NCBI GenBank assembly: GCA_019232665.1
Contig: JAFANN010000247.1
Coordinates: 1 to 36,505, forward strand
DNA length: 36,505 nt
Source of the DNA: Caulobacteraceae bacterium
GTDB taxonomy: Bacteria > Pseudomonadota > Alphaproteobacteria > Caulobacterales > Caulobacteraceae
Direction of reading: 5' to 3'
The position numbers and the translations under genes are program-made. The notes below the pieces were generated by a model. That model was given only the letters and a program-made list of their open reading frames with translations, was not told the DNA's origin and did no database searches. This document shows positions 17,509-24,989 of this stretch, piece after piece (the first letter of the stretch is position 1; each line of letters begins with the position of its first letter).

Positions 17509-18390
17509 GTGGATCAGATCGAAGACCTGCCCTTCCGCCAGTTCAGCCTTCCTCTTCCCGACCGCGGCCCTGGCGAGGTTGCGGTGCTGGATTTCGGCCG
17601 GCTCGACGCGCCCGTCGCCGGCGTTTTTCTGCACGCCAATGGGTTCAATGCGAGGACCTATCGACGTCTGCTGGGCCCCCTGAGCAGGTTTGGACGGATC
17701 CTGGCCTTCGACCAGAGGGGCCACGGGAGAACCACCCTGCAAGCCCAACCCGAAGGACGTGGGGACTGGCTGGACCTGCGAGACGACCTGTTGGCGTTCC
17801 TGGAGGCCCTCGATCTCGAGGACGTCGCGCTCGCCGGCCATTCCATGGGAGGAACAGTGAGCCTGCTTGCAGCGCGCGATGCGCCGGACCGGGTCAGCCG
17901 CCTGTGCCTTCTCGACCCGGTGATGGTTCCAAAGACGTCGGCTCCCGTGGGAGACGCATCGCCGATGATCGCAGGCGCGCTTCGCCGGCGGGCCACATTC
18001 GCCAGCCGCGCCGAAGCCCGAGCGGCGTATCTCGGGAGGGGCGCCTTCGCGACCTGGCCCGCGGCGATGCTCGAGGACTATGTGGAGGATGGATTGGGTG
18101 ACCGGCCCGACGGGGCCGTTGAGCTGAGCTGCGCGCCGGCCTGGGAGGCGTCTAACTACGCTGCTCAGGCTCATGATCCTTGGGGGGCGCTGGCGTCGTA
18201 CGCAGGTCCAGTGAAGATCCTAGCGGCCGAAGTCGGATCCACCTGCCGCGAACCGCCCGGATCCGACATGGAAACGCTGGGGCCGCGGGTTTCCCTTGAG
18301 AGGATCCTTGGGACGACGCATTTCCTCCCGATGGAGCGGCCGGACTTGGTGGTGAGCGCCTTGGCGGATACGCTCCTGGCCCAGGCGTAA
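17509..18390 (+). CDS. Alpha/beta hydrolase
   Basis: The 293-residue protein has the alpha/beta-hydrolase core: oxyanion-hole HANGFNA near residue 42, FDQRGHG near 68-74, nucleophile elbow GHSMGG with Ser112, an acid in LLDPVM or later, and catalytic His271 in GTTHFLPMERP. Family members hydrolyse esters, lactones or related bonds; the substrate cannot be told. GTG at 17509 gives a normal N terminus (MDQIEDLPFRQFSLP); the frame runs back to TTG 17473, which would lie upstream of the hairpin and has no ribosome binding site. It follows the CHAP gene by 56 bp and converges on the thioesterase gene 4 bp away. Confidence 0.85.
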   Translation: MDQIEDLPFRQFSLPLPDRGPGEVAVLDFGRLDAPVAGVFLHANGFNARTYRRLLGPLSRFGRILAFDQRGHGRTTLQAQPEGRGDWLDLRDDLLAFLEALDLEDVALAGHSMGGTVSLLAARDAPDRVSRLCLLDPVMVPKTSAPVGDASPMIAGALRRRATFASRAEARAAYLGRGAFATWPAAMLEDYVEDGLGDRPDGAVELSCAPAWEASNYAAQAHDPWGALASYAGPVKILAAEVGSTCREPPGSDMETLGPRVSLERILGTTHFLPMERPDLVVSALADTLLAQA

Positions 18391-18394
18391 CCGC

Positions 18395-19375
18395 TCAGAA
18401 CCTGAGGCCCGGGATCACCTGGGATTCGAGCCGCGCTCGCCTCTCCTTCGAAAAGGCAATGAGCTTCCGATCCTCCAGATCGAGATCGGCCGCGACAGCC
18501 AGGGCGGTCCCCCAAGGCCGGCCGCTTGTCGGATCAAGAATCCAGTGGACGAAGCGCTGGGTCCGATCATCGACCGCCGCGAGACCCGAACGAACGACCA
18601 GACGCGCACCGACCTCGGGCCACCCCAGATAGGCTATCCGGTATTCAAGAACCGCGCCGCCGATTCTCTGTCCCTCCGTGCCGACAGGGACGTCGCCGTT
18701 CAATCGGCTACGCAGCGCGGGAATACCATCGGAGATCCTGCCGACCAGCACTTCGGGCCGCATACGGCCAAACACGTCGCAGTCCTGGATACCCACAGAT
18801 CCGACGGAAATCGGAAGCAGGCCGAAGGCGTTTGCGTCCGCCATGGATCCGCAGCCGGCGCTTTCGGAAAGGCTCAGACTACGCGGCTGGGCGGCCGGGG
18901 GCGCCTCCATTCTCAAGGATTCGAGGCCCTGCCGACTCCGGGACGACCAGGGGAAGGGGCGCCGCTCCTCGACCGTCACGTGAGCGACCACAGTCTGGAA
19001 ACTGGCAGCCAGCTCGCCCGTCATCGAGTGGGCGAGGAGTTGGAGGATGCGGGCCTCAGTGTCCGAGACCTCGATCACGCTCGCCGTCATATGAAGCGCG
19101 GCGGGGGGCCTGGCTTCCCGCATGAAACGGATATGCTGATCCTTGACGAGCAAAGTGCTCGCCGCCCTCCGACCGAACGCTTTCTCTAGTCCGATTTCCG
19201 CAGCGAAACCGACAAGGCCCTCCATCGCCCTGGCGATGTAGAAGCGCACGTTCATGTGCCCCATGTGGTCGCATTCCCAAGCGTTGACCCCGCCGCGCCA
19301 GACCTCCACGCCGGGGGTCGTTCCGGCGGACTTCACCAGGGGGTCCGCGCCGTGAGCGCTTCTTCCGTGCGACAT
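18395..19375 (-). CDS. Double-hotdog acyl-CoA thioesterase family protein
   Basis: The 326-residue protein consists of two 4HBT-type hotdog domains. The first has the signature NAWECDHMGHMNVRFYI (about residues 31-47) with the Asp and His expected near the active site; the second has IQDCDVFGRMRPEVLV in the C-terminal half and lacks the usual asparagine. It probably hydrolyses an acyl- or aryl-CoA thioester; the substrate is unknown. ATG 19375 has CGGAG eight bases upstream and overlaps the end of the preceding phosphatase gene by 43 bp. An alternative start, GTG 19336, overlaps the phosphatase stop as GTGA and would also fit translational coupling. Confidence 0.8.
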   Translation of the reverse strand: MSHGRSAHGADPLVKSAGTTPGVEVWRGGVNAWECDHMGHMNVRFYIARAMEGLVGFAAEIGLEKAFGRRAASTLLVKDQHIRFMREARPPAALHMTASVIEVSDTEARILQLLAHSMTGELAASFQTVVAHVTVEERRPFPWSSRSRQGLESLRMEAPPAAQPRSLSLSESAGCGSMADANAFGLLPISVGSVGIQDCDVFGRMRPEVLVGRISDGIPALRSRLNGDVPVGTEGQRIGGAVLEYRIAYLGWPEVGARLVVRSGLAAVDDRTQRFVHWILDPTSGRPWGTALAVAADLDLEDRKLIAFSKERRARLESQVIPGLRF

Positions 19376-20112
19376 GCATTTGGCTCCGGAGCTTCACGGA
19401 GGGATGCGAGCTGCATACGGGCGGCGCGAAGATCCTCCTGGAAGGCTGGCGACGCCTGAAGCGCAGCAAACAGGGTGGAGGCCGCCGTGCGCGCTTCGGT
19501 CACCGCGCTGGCGCTATGGACGCCACAGACTGCGCGGCTTTCACCAAATGCGCGCGCCCGCTGAAGGATGGGCCCCGCGCGATCGGGGATCAGCTCCGCC
19601 AGGATCAGGCCGTAGGTCCAGGCAAAGGTGGCGTGGCCCGACGGGTAGTCGAAGGTCTCATCCAACGCCTTGGATCGCGGCGTGCAGATTGGCCCCTCGT
19701 CCCGCATGTAGGGGCGGGGCCGACGATAGAGATCCTTCGGAGTGCTATAGGCAGCCGCGATGTCCGGAGAGAGCCGCTTGAGGATCGTCACCAGCGCCGG
19801 CGCTTTCTGCTCGCTCAACGCCACGCCAGCGGCGCAGCTGAAGTCTTTCAGGACCGCTGGTATCGTCACCACGGCGTCGTTCTGCGCCAGCGTCCACCGG
19901 GGAGACCCCTGTAGGGCGCGTGTCGCCTTGAAGATCGCCCGGTCTTCGACATCGCGCGGGGACTCCGGAGCAGGCGCCTGAGGCACGACGGCGACGGTGT
20001 CAGGCTCGTGGCCTGCGAGATACCCGCCGGTTGGCGAAGATTGGGCCAACGCGACGGCGGCCGCGGCGCAGACCGCCCCGACACCTGCAGTCAGACCCCA
20101 TCTGCGCCGCAT
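19333..20112 (-). CDS. PAP2-type acid phosphatase (class A, PhoN-like) with altered third motif
   Basis: The 259-residue protein has a signal-peptide-like N terminus (basic start, Ala-rich core to about residue 23, then AQSSP). The phosphatase signature is KX6RP at Lys126-Arg133-Pro134, PSGH at 157-160 and SRX5H at Ser192/Arg193/His199. In the family, this last motif continues with three residues and Asp; here the position is Ala203 (HSASA). The histidine nucleophile and phosphate-binding residues remain, so activity is possible but may be weakened or changed. Class A enzymes are periplasmic non-specific phosphomonoesterases. GGGAGGCGG lies just upstream of the ATG. It shares an operon with the downstream thioesterase. 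Confidence 0.85.
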   Translation of the reverse strand: MRRRWGLTAGVGAVCAAAAVALAQSSPTGGYLAGHEPDTVAVVPQAPAPESPRDVEDRAIFKATRALQGSPRWTLAQNDAVVTIPAVLKDFSCAAGVALSEQKAPALVTILKRLSPDIAAAYSTPKDLYRRPRPYMRDEGPICTPRSKALDETFDYPSGHATFAWTYGLILAELIPDRAGPILQRARAFGESRAVCGVHSASAVTEARTAASTLFAALQASPAFQEDLRAARMQLASLREAPEPNACRTEEALTARTPW

Positions 20113-20183
20113 GCGCTCCGCCTCCCAGCGCTAGGACCACCTAGTGACAAGGAATTCTGGCAGCCTCAAGCCCCAGCTGAGCT

Positions 20184-21260
20184 TCAGACGGGACCAGCGC
20201 TCACCTGCGCCTTGCGAGCGAAGAGCTGCGCGTACTGGCGCTTCCTCCGTGTACGCCAGCCGCCCCGATGGTACGCATCGGAAACGATCAGGGGCGCCAC
20301 TGTGGTCGCCTCGGCAAAGACCATCTGCTCGTGGGTCACATCCACCTTCCCCCAGGAACAGGCTTCCTTGAGGGTCGAAGACGAGCACGCGCCGTCTCGG
20401 ACATCGGCGACGGTGATCTGAACGGCATACTTGTGCATATCGGCCTCGATCCCGAGGATTTCTGCACAGACCACGGTGTCCTGCGCGAAGTTTTTGGGGA
20501 CCCCGCCACCAACCATGAAGAGACCCGTTGTGCCGGCGTCGATCTTGACGTCTGTCAGTTCCCGAAAATCTGCGACGGAGTCGATCGTCAGATAGGGACG
20601 CCCGGCCTTGATCCTCTCGACCTGGTGCTTGACCAGTCCAAAGCCGGCGGAGCTATCGGTGAAGGCGGGGCAGAAGATCGGGCAACCCTCTTCATATGCA
20701 GTCTGAATGAGGCTTCCGGGTTTCTTCGCGTTGCCGTTAGAGAGCCACCGTCCGATCTCATGGATGAATTCACGCGAAGAGTACGGCCGCGGCTCGAGGG
20801 AGTCGGCGATCGCCTTGATGGCGTGGTCGCAGGCCTGCAGTTCCTCTTCGTCGATGTAGGTATCGTAGATGCGGTCGATGTAGAGCGCCCGCAGGTCGCG
20901 GTCGTCGACACCGCCCTTGGCCTGGTAGTGACGGAAACCAAGCGCTTCGAAGAAATCCATGTCGATGATCGAAGCGCCGGTCGCAACCACCACGTCGGCC
21001 ATACCGTACCGGAGCATGTCCCGGTACACGTGCATGCATCCCCCGGCGCTCGTCGAGCCTGCCAGGGTCAGCCACACTGAACAGGCCGTATCCTCGATGG
21101 CCATGTTCAGGATGTCCGCCGCTCGCGCGGTGTCGCGTGATGCGAAGCTCATCTTTCGCATGGCGTCGATGACCGGTCGCGCGTCGTACGCGGCGATGTC
21201 CACATGCTCGACGGTATCCGCGAGGAGCTCCGCCTTCGCGTTGCTGGCAGGCGTGTTCAT
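20184..21260 (-). CDS. Deoxyhypusine synthase-like enzyme, probable homospermidine-type polyamine synthase
   Basis: The 358-residue protein belongs to the deoxyhypusine synthase superfamily. It has an NAD-binding region with TLAGSTSAGG (65-74) and ATGASIIDMDFFEALG (93-108), GGGVPKNF (251-258), and the active-site segment TLKEACSWGKVDV with Lys305, matching the lysine that forms the enzyme-imine intermediate with the aminobutyl group. Bacteria lack eIF5A, so this family moves aminobutyl (or a guanidino version) to a small amine instead; some members are annotated 1,9-bis(guanidino)-5-aza-nonane synthase. The ornithine decarboxylase just upstream supplies putrescine, so homospermidine synthesis is the simplest inference. 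AAGGAGGGG precedes the ATG. The gap to the decarboxylase holds a UUCG hairpin. Confidence 0.87.
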   Translation of the reverse strand: MNTPASNAKAELLADTVEHVDIAAYDARPVIDAMRKMSFASRDTARAADILNMAIEDTACSVWLTLAGSTSAGGCMHVYRDMLRYGMADVVVATGASIIDMDFFEALGFRHYQAKGGVDDRDLRALYIDRIYDTYIDEEELQACDHAIKAIADSLEPRPYSSREFIHEIGRWLSNGNAKKPGSLIQTAYEEGCPIFCPAFTDSSAGFGLVKHQVERIKAGRPYLTIDSVADFRELTDVKIDAGTTGLFMVGGGVPKNFAQDTVVCAEILGIEADMHKYAVQITVADVRDGACSSSTLKEACSWGKVDVTHEQMVFAEATTVAPLIVSDAYHRGGWRTRRKRQYAQLFARKAQVSAGPV

Positions 21261-21336
21261 GTCTGCCCCTCCTTCGGGCGATGAAACGGAATTGTCCGCC
21301 GGTGGCGATACGGCGGGATGATATCGAAAATACCGC

Positions 21337-21358
21337 GGGCGTTCCCGAAGGAACGCCC
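21337..21358 (-). terminator. UUCG-capped hairpin after ornithine decarboxylase
   Basis: Read on the minus strand, GGGCGTTCC-TTCG-GGAACGCCC is a perfect 9-bp stem closed by a C(UUCG)G tetraloop, starting six bases after the decarboxylase stop. It is followed by GCGGTATTTTCG, a weak T-rich tract. It probably ends most decarboxylase transcripts, making the downstream synthase gene depend on read-through or its own promoter. Confidence 0.7.
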
Positions 21359-21363
21359 GAAGC

Positions 21364-22605
21364 TCAGCGGCGACGGCGGCGGCGGCCCTTCGACCGCGGC
21401 AACCTGACGACGGAGTCCGCCTCGGGCTTCACAGTCGGAATCGAGCGGGGCGCCAGGCCGTACATGGAGCCCATCGGCGCATCCCCAACCTCCACGGTTT
21501 CGAGATCTCCAAACCCATTGAAGCGCGTGGTCATTGCGACGCCGTAGGCGCCGAGCATGCCGATCTCGATGAAGTCGCCCTCCTGGACGTCCTCCGGAAG
21601 ACGGAAAGGACCAGGCATATGATCCAGGGAGTCGCAGGTGGGTCCGTAGAACTGAAAACCGCGCAGCGGAGCGCTCGATGGCTCTCCGGGGCGGATCAGC
21701 TTGGCAGGAAAGGGCCACTTGGCGTGGGCGGCGTCGAACAGCGAGCCGTAGGCCCCGTCATTCAGATAGAGGGCGTCGCCCTTACGGAGTTCCACACGGG
21801 TCAGGAGCGACGTGCCCTCCGCCACGAGCGCACGACCAGGCTCGCACCAGAGCTCGGTGGTTTCGTGCACCATCATGTCGGAGAACCCGCGATCGATAGC
21901 CGCGAGGTATTCATCCAGGTCCGGTGGGGCCATGCCCGGGTAGACCGACGGGAAGCCTCCGCCGACGTCAACGACGTCCGCGAGCACGCCGGCGCGCACC
22001 AGCGCCCGCGAGGCCTGCGCCATCGCCGCCTGGAAGGCGGAGGGGCGCATGCACTGGCTGCCGACGTGAAAGCTCACGCCCATGATTTCCTGGGTCGAGC
22101 GACGGGCCGCCAAAAGAAGGTCGGGCGCGTCGGCGGTCGAAACGCCGAACTTTCCCGCCAGAGCGTAAGCCGCCCCGGGCGCCTCGACAGCCAGGCGGAC
22201 GATGAGTTCGAGATCGCTGGCGCCGCCAGTGACGTCGAGGATCTTCGCCAGCTCGGCTTCGCTGTCGATGGCGAACGTCCGGACACCGTAGTCGGAATAG
22301 GCGGAGGCGATCGCCTGCCTGCTCTTGACGGGGTGCATGAAGGCCATGCGCGCGTCGGGCGCGTGCGCACGCACGAGCTCGATTTCCGGAATGGAGGCCA
22401 CGTCGAAACGACGCACGCCGCCGCGCTGGAGCTCACGGATGACCCACGGCGAAGGGTTCGCCTTCACCGCATAAAAGACGTCACCCTTGAAGTTTTGGCT
22501 GAACCAGCGTGCCGCTAGCTCGACGGCGCCCGGTCGCACGAGTGCGACAGGACGTTCCGGCGACCGCTCACGGACCAGGTCCAGGGGCGAATGGTACGTG
22601 TGCAA
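21364..22605 (-). CDS. Type III PLP-dependent ornithine decarboxylase (eukaryote-like fold)
   Basis: The 413-residue protein is an alanine-racemase-fold decarboxylase. PLP-binding Lys48 lies in VFYAVKANP; HVGSQC, DVGGGFPSVYPG, CEPGRALVAEG and the active-site cysteine in FYGPTCDSLD follow in order. It converts ornithine to putrescine. The start is TTG at 22605, with AGGGGG at 22615-22620; no ATG lies near the conserved N terminus. An open frame in the leader stops one base earlier. The C terminus ends in six consecutive arginines (GRRRRRR), unusual for the family, possibly an RNA- or acid-binding tail. The related alphaproteobacterial gene is often called speF. It is followed by the deoxyhypusine-synthase-like gene. 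Confidence 0.92.
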   Translation of the reverse strand: MHTYHSPLDLVRERSPERPVALVRPGAVELAARWFSQNFKGDVFYAVKANPSPWVIRELQRGGVRRFDVASIPEIELVRAHAPDARMAFMHPVKSRQAIASAYSDYGVRTFAIDSEAELAKILDVTGGASDLELIVRLAVEAPGAAYALAGKFGVSTADAPDLLLAARRSTQEIMGVSFHVGSQCMRPSAFQAAMAQASRALVRAGVLADVVDVGGGFPSVYPGMAPPDLDEYLAAIDRGFSDMMVHETTELWCEPGRALVAEGTSLLTRVELRKGDALYLNDGAYGSLFDAAHAKWPFPAKLIRPGEPSSAPLRGFQFYGPTCDSLDHMPGPFRLPEDVQEGDFIEIGMLGAYGVAMTTRFNGFGDLETVEVGDAPMGSMYGLAPRSIPTVKPEADSVVRLPRSKGRRRRRR

Positions 22606-22808
22606 CTCACGTAACCCCCTGCAGATTGTTAACCCAGACCGGCGTTAGCAGCGGTGTCTGAAGGACGTCGGGTCCGCCGGAGCGCGCCACATAAGGACGC
22701 TGCGCCCACATGTAAAGCTCAAATCGGCGATGGCGGGTCGTTTCGTTACCGGGTTATCGGGCGATCGCATGGCGTACGCCGGGCGCGGCGACGGCGCCTG
22801 CGTGGGGA
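22606..22808 (-). ncRNA. Leader of ornithine decarboxylase, speF-type cis-regulatory RNA candidate
   Basis: The 203 bases between the GT4 gene stop and the decarboxylase start form the leader. A conserved cis-acting RNA called the speF motif (Rfam RF00518) is known before ornithine decarboxylase genes in alphaproteobacteria, and this leader fits by host type, gene and position. Its body, roughly 22640-22735, has several self-complementary blocks (for example GGAC...GTCC in 22663-22678). I cannot run a covariance search, so the family match rests on context and on recall of the motif's look. It contains a 34-codon frame described separately. Confidence 0.6.
22607..22711 (-). CDS. 34-codon open frame in the ornithine decarboxylase leader (possible regulatory leader peptide)
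   Basis: ATG at 22709-22711 opens a frame of 34 codons starting MWAQRPYVARSGGPD and ending NNLQGVT, with TGA at 22607-22609. Only one base separates this stop from the TTG start of the decarboxylase, and the decarboxylase ribosome binding site (22615-22620) lies inside the frame, so a ribosome finishing or stalling here would directly affect the next start. The candidate ribosome binding site (TGAG, about six bases upstream) is weak. In gammaproteobacteria an arrest peptide, SpeFL, controls ornithine decarboxylase in response to ornithine; I see no sequence similarity to it, so any likeness would be functional. Translation is unproven. Confidence 0.45.
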   Translation of the reverse strand: MWAQRPYVARSGGPDVLQTPLLTPVWVNNLQGVT

Positions 22809-23921
22809 TTAGGCCGCCGATGCGCGGTTCGCCGTCGGCGCCCTTCGGCGCAGTCGTCCCAGGCGACGCAACCTGCGCCAGAACCGGCTCTTTTCCGGTT
22901 CCGGATACGGCTGAAGCAGCCTGAGGAATTCCTCCGCGCAGGCTCTCCAAGAGTATTGCAGGGCCACCCGCCGCACCTCGGCCCGATCTATCTTGAGGGC
23001 GGCCAGGCAGGCTTCTTCTAGCCCGCCGTCCCGAGCCGCGGCGAGGACCCCTGCGCCGGTGCCCGGGATGATATCGATTGGTCCAGGCGCCGGGAAAGCG
23101 GCGACAGGCGTTCCCGCTCCCCATGCCTCGAGGATCACCAGGCCAAACGTGTCGGTAAGTGAAGGGAAGACGAACACGTCGGCGCAAGCGTAATGGGCGG
23201 CAAGTTCAGCGCCAAATTTCGCCCCGACGAACCTCACGTCAGGAAACTTCGCCTGCAGTTCCTCACGCTGCGGCCCGTCGCCCACCACGACCTTTGTGCC
23301 CGGGAGATCCAGCCCGACAAACGCTTCGATGTTCTTCTCGACGGCGACACGGCCGACGTTCAGCCAGATAGGTCGAGCGAATCCCGCGAACACGTCCGGC
23401 TCGCCCGCGCCACGCGGCCGGAACAGCTCCGTATCGAGGCCCTTCGCCCACAAAGAGATATTGCGGAAACCATGGGCCTCCAGCTCATCGCGCATCGTCG
23501 GCGTAGCGACCATCAGCCGACCGGACGGTCGATGAAACCACCGCATGTAAGCATAGCCGGCGGCCAGGGGGACCGGGAGGCGTGCGGACACGTATTCGGG
23601 AAATCTTGTGTGGTAGCTCGTCGTAAAAGGGAGCTTCCACTCCAGACAGATGCGGCGCGCCGCCAGGCCGATTGGCCCCTCCGTGGCGATGTGGATGGCC
23701 TCCGGCTCGAACGCCTTGAACCGCTCCTGCACCCGCTCATAGGCGCCGACCGCGAGTTTGATCTCCGGGTAGGTCGGCATCGGAAAGGTCGGAAACTGGT
23801 CGGGGGTGATGACCTCGACGTCCTCGCTCATCTCCCTCAGTTCGGCCACGACCCGAGTGAGCGTTCGCACGACGCCGTTGACTTGGGGCTCCCAGGCGTC
23901 GGTGGCGAGAAGGACTCTCAT
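22809..23921 (-). CDS. GT4 glycosyltransferase (SQD2/MgtA-like)
   Basis: The 370-residue protein is a GT-B retaining glycosyltransferase. The N-terminal domain starts MRVLLATDAWEPQVNGVVRT, typical for this family. The C-terminal donor domain has NVGRVAVEKNIE with Arg191 and Lys195, VVVGDGPQ, and the EX7E-type site as Asp257 to Glu265 (TDTFGLVILEAWGAG); aspartate at the first position and the TDTFG wording resemble SQD2/MgtA enzymes that glycosylate lipids. The C terminus is highly basic ([14 protein letters not shown]), fitting attachment to the membrane surface. The start ATG shares its A with the TGA stop of the metallophosphatase gene upstream, so the two are translationally coupled. A glycolipid role is inferred. 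Confidence 0.85.
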   Translation of the reverse strand: MRVLLATDAWEPQVNGVVRTLTRVVAELREMSEDVEVITPDQFPTFPMPTYPEIKLAVGAYERVQERFKAFEPEAIHIATEGPIGLAARRICLEWKLPFTTSYHTRFPEYVSARLPVPLAAGYAYMRWFHRPSGRLMVATPTMRDELEAHGFRNISLWAKGLDTELFRPRGAGEPDVFAGFARPIWLNVGRVAVEKNIEAFVGLDLPGTKVVVGDGPQREELQAKFPDVRFVGAKFGAELAAHYACADVFVFPSLTDTFGLVILEAWGAGTPVAAFPAPGPIDIIPGTGAGVLAAARDGGLEEACLAALKIDRAEVRRVALQYSWRACAEEFLRLLQPYPEPEKSRFWRRLRRLGRLRRRAPTANRASAA

Positions 23922-24748
23922 CAGGCGGGGGCAGGTTCCAGTAGGGGTTTGGCCGCGCGCTTTGCGCGACCGCCTTGCTGTATCATGGACGAAGACGCGC
24001 GCGCCGCCCAATCGACGATTTCCAGGCGGCCGTCGCCATGCTCCACCAGAACCGTGCAGCTCTCAACCCAGTCGCCATCATTGGCGTAGAGCACCGTTCC
24101 GATCTGGCGCATGGCCGATTGATGTATATGTCCGCAGATCACGCCATCGAAGCCCCGGCGGCGTGCGCCTTCGGCGGCGGCTTCCTCGAACGCCTCGACG
24201 ATCCTGCGAACGCTCCGAAGCTTGGACTTCAGCTGGCTCGAGAGGCTCCAATAGGGAAGCCCCAGTCGTTCCCGAAACCGAAGGATTGCCGTGTTGAGCC
24301 CGAGCAGCGCCTTGTAGCCCAGGTCGCCCGCCACCGCCTGCCACCCCGGTCGCGCGGCCGAAGAGTCGAACTCGTCGCCGTGGGTGACGAGGAAACGGCG
24401 GCCGTCGAGCGTCTCGTGCACGGCGTCCCGCGCCACGCGGACACCGGCGATATGGATGCCGCAGAAATCGCGCACGCGGTCGTCGTGATTGCCGGGGATG
24501 TACGTGAGGACGGCCCCGTGGCGGACAAGCCGCAAGAGTTGGTGCAGCACCTCGTGGTGCGATGACGGCCAGCTCCAGCCACCCTTCATCTTCCAGCCAT
24601 CGACGATGTCGCCCACCAGATAAAGGCGATCGCAACTCAGATGACGGAGGAAATCGACAAGCTTCTCAGCCTGACAAGCCCTGGCGCCAAGGTGGACGTC
24701 CGAGATGAAGACAGACCTCAGATGAACGGAGCGCGATATGTCGTTCAC
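23921..24748 (-). CDS. LpxH-like calcineurin-type metallophosphatase
   Basis: The 275-residue protein has all metallophosphoesterase motifs: Asp17 and His19 (SDVHLG), Asp47 (VGDIVDGW), Asn87/His88 (PGNHDD), His123 (THGDEFD) and GHIH at His207/His209. The wording matches the UDP-2,3-diacylglucosamine diphosphatase-related group (COG2908). Alphaproteobacteria generally use LpxI for that lipid A step, so a different lipid or nucleotide substrate is likely. GTG at 24748 is chosen because GAGGG lies seven bases upstream and the conserved part starts soon after; the frame continues back to 24829 without a ribosome binding site. It is coupled by a one-base overlap to the GT4 gene. Confidence 0.85.
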   Translation of the reverse strand: MNDISRSVHLRSVFISDVHLGARACQAEKLVDFLRHLSCDRLYLVGDIVDGWKMKGGWSWPSSHHEVLHQLLRLVRHGAVLTYIPGNHDDRVRDFCGIHIAGVRVARDAVHETLDGRRFLVTHGDEFDSSAARPGWQAVAGDLGYKALLGLNTAILRFRERLGLPYWSLSSQLKSKLRSVRRIVEAFEEAAAEGARRRGFDGVICGHIHQSAMRQIGTVLYANDGDWVESCTVLVEHGDGRLEIVDWAARASSSMIQQGGRAKRAAKPLLEPAPA

Positions 24749-24989
24749 AGGCAGACCCTCGCGTGATGGGCCTCCGCTAAGCTGATTGGTTGAATTTTTT
24801 ATGACCGGACGCCAACAAGCGCCCCCCAAACGTCCTGGTTATTTTAGATGTCTTCCTACGTAACGTTATGCGGAACAATCCAACGCCGCAGAATGCTTCG
24901 GCGACGCCAGATGGCTGCACAGATCATCAGAGCCCTGCGAAGCTCTCCGTCAACGGAATGACTCAGCACGGACGCAGATGATGTCGACG

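Noticed and set aside
23921-24748. LpxH of lipid A synthesis
   Set aside because: Motifs fit the broader group, but alphaproteobacteria normally use LpxI and the gene is coupled to a GT4 transferase, so the specific name is not given.
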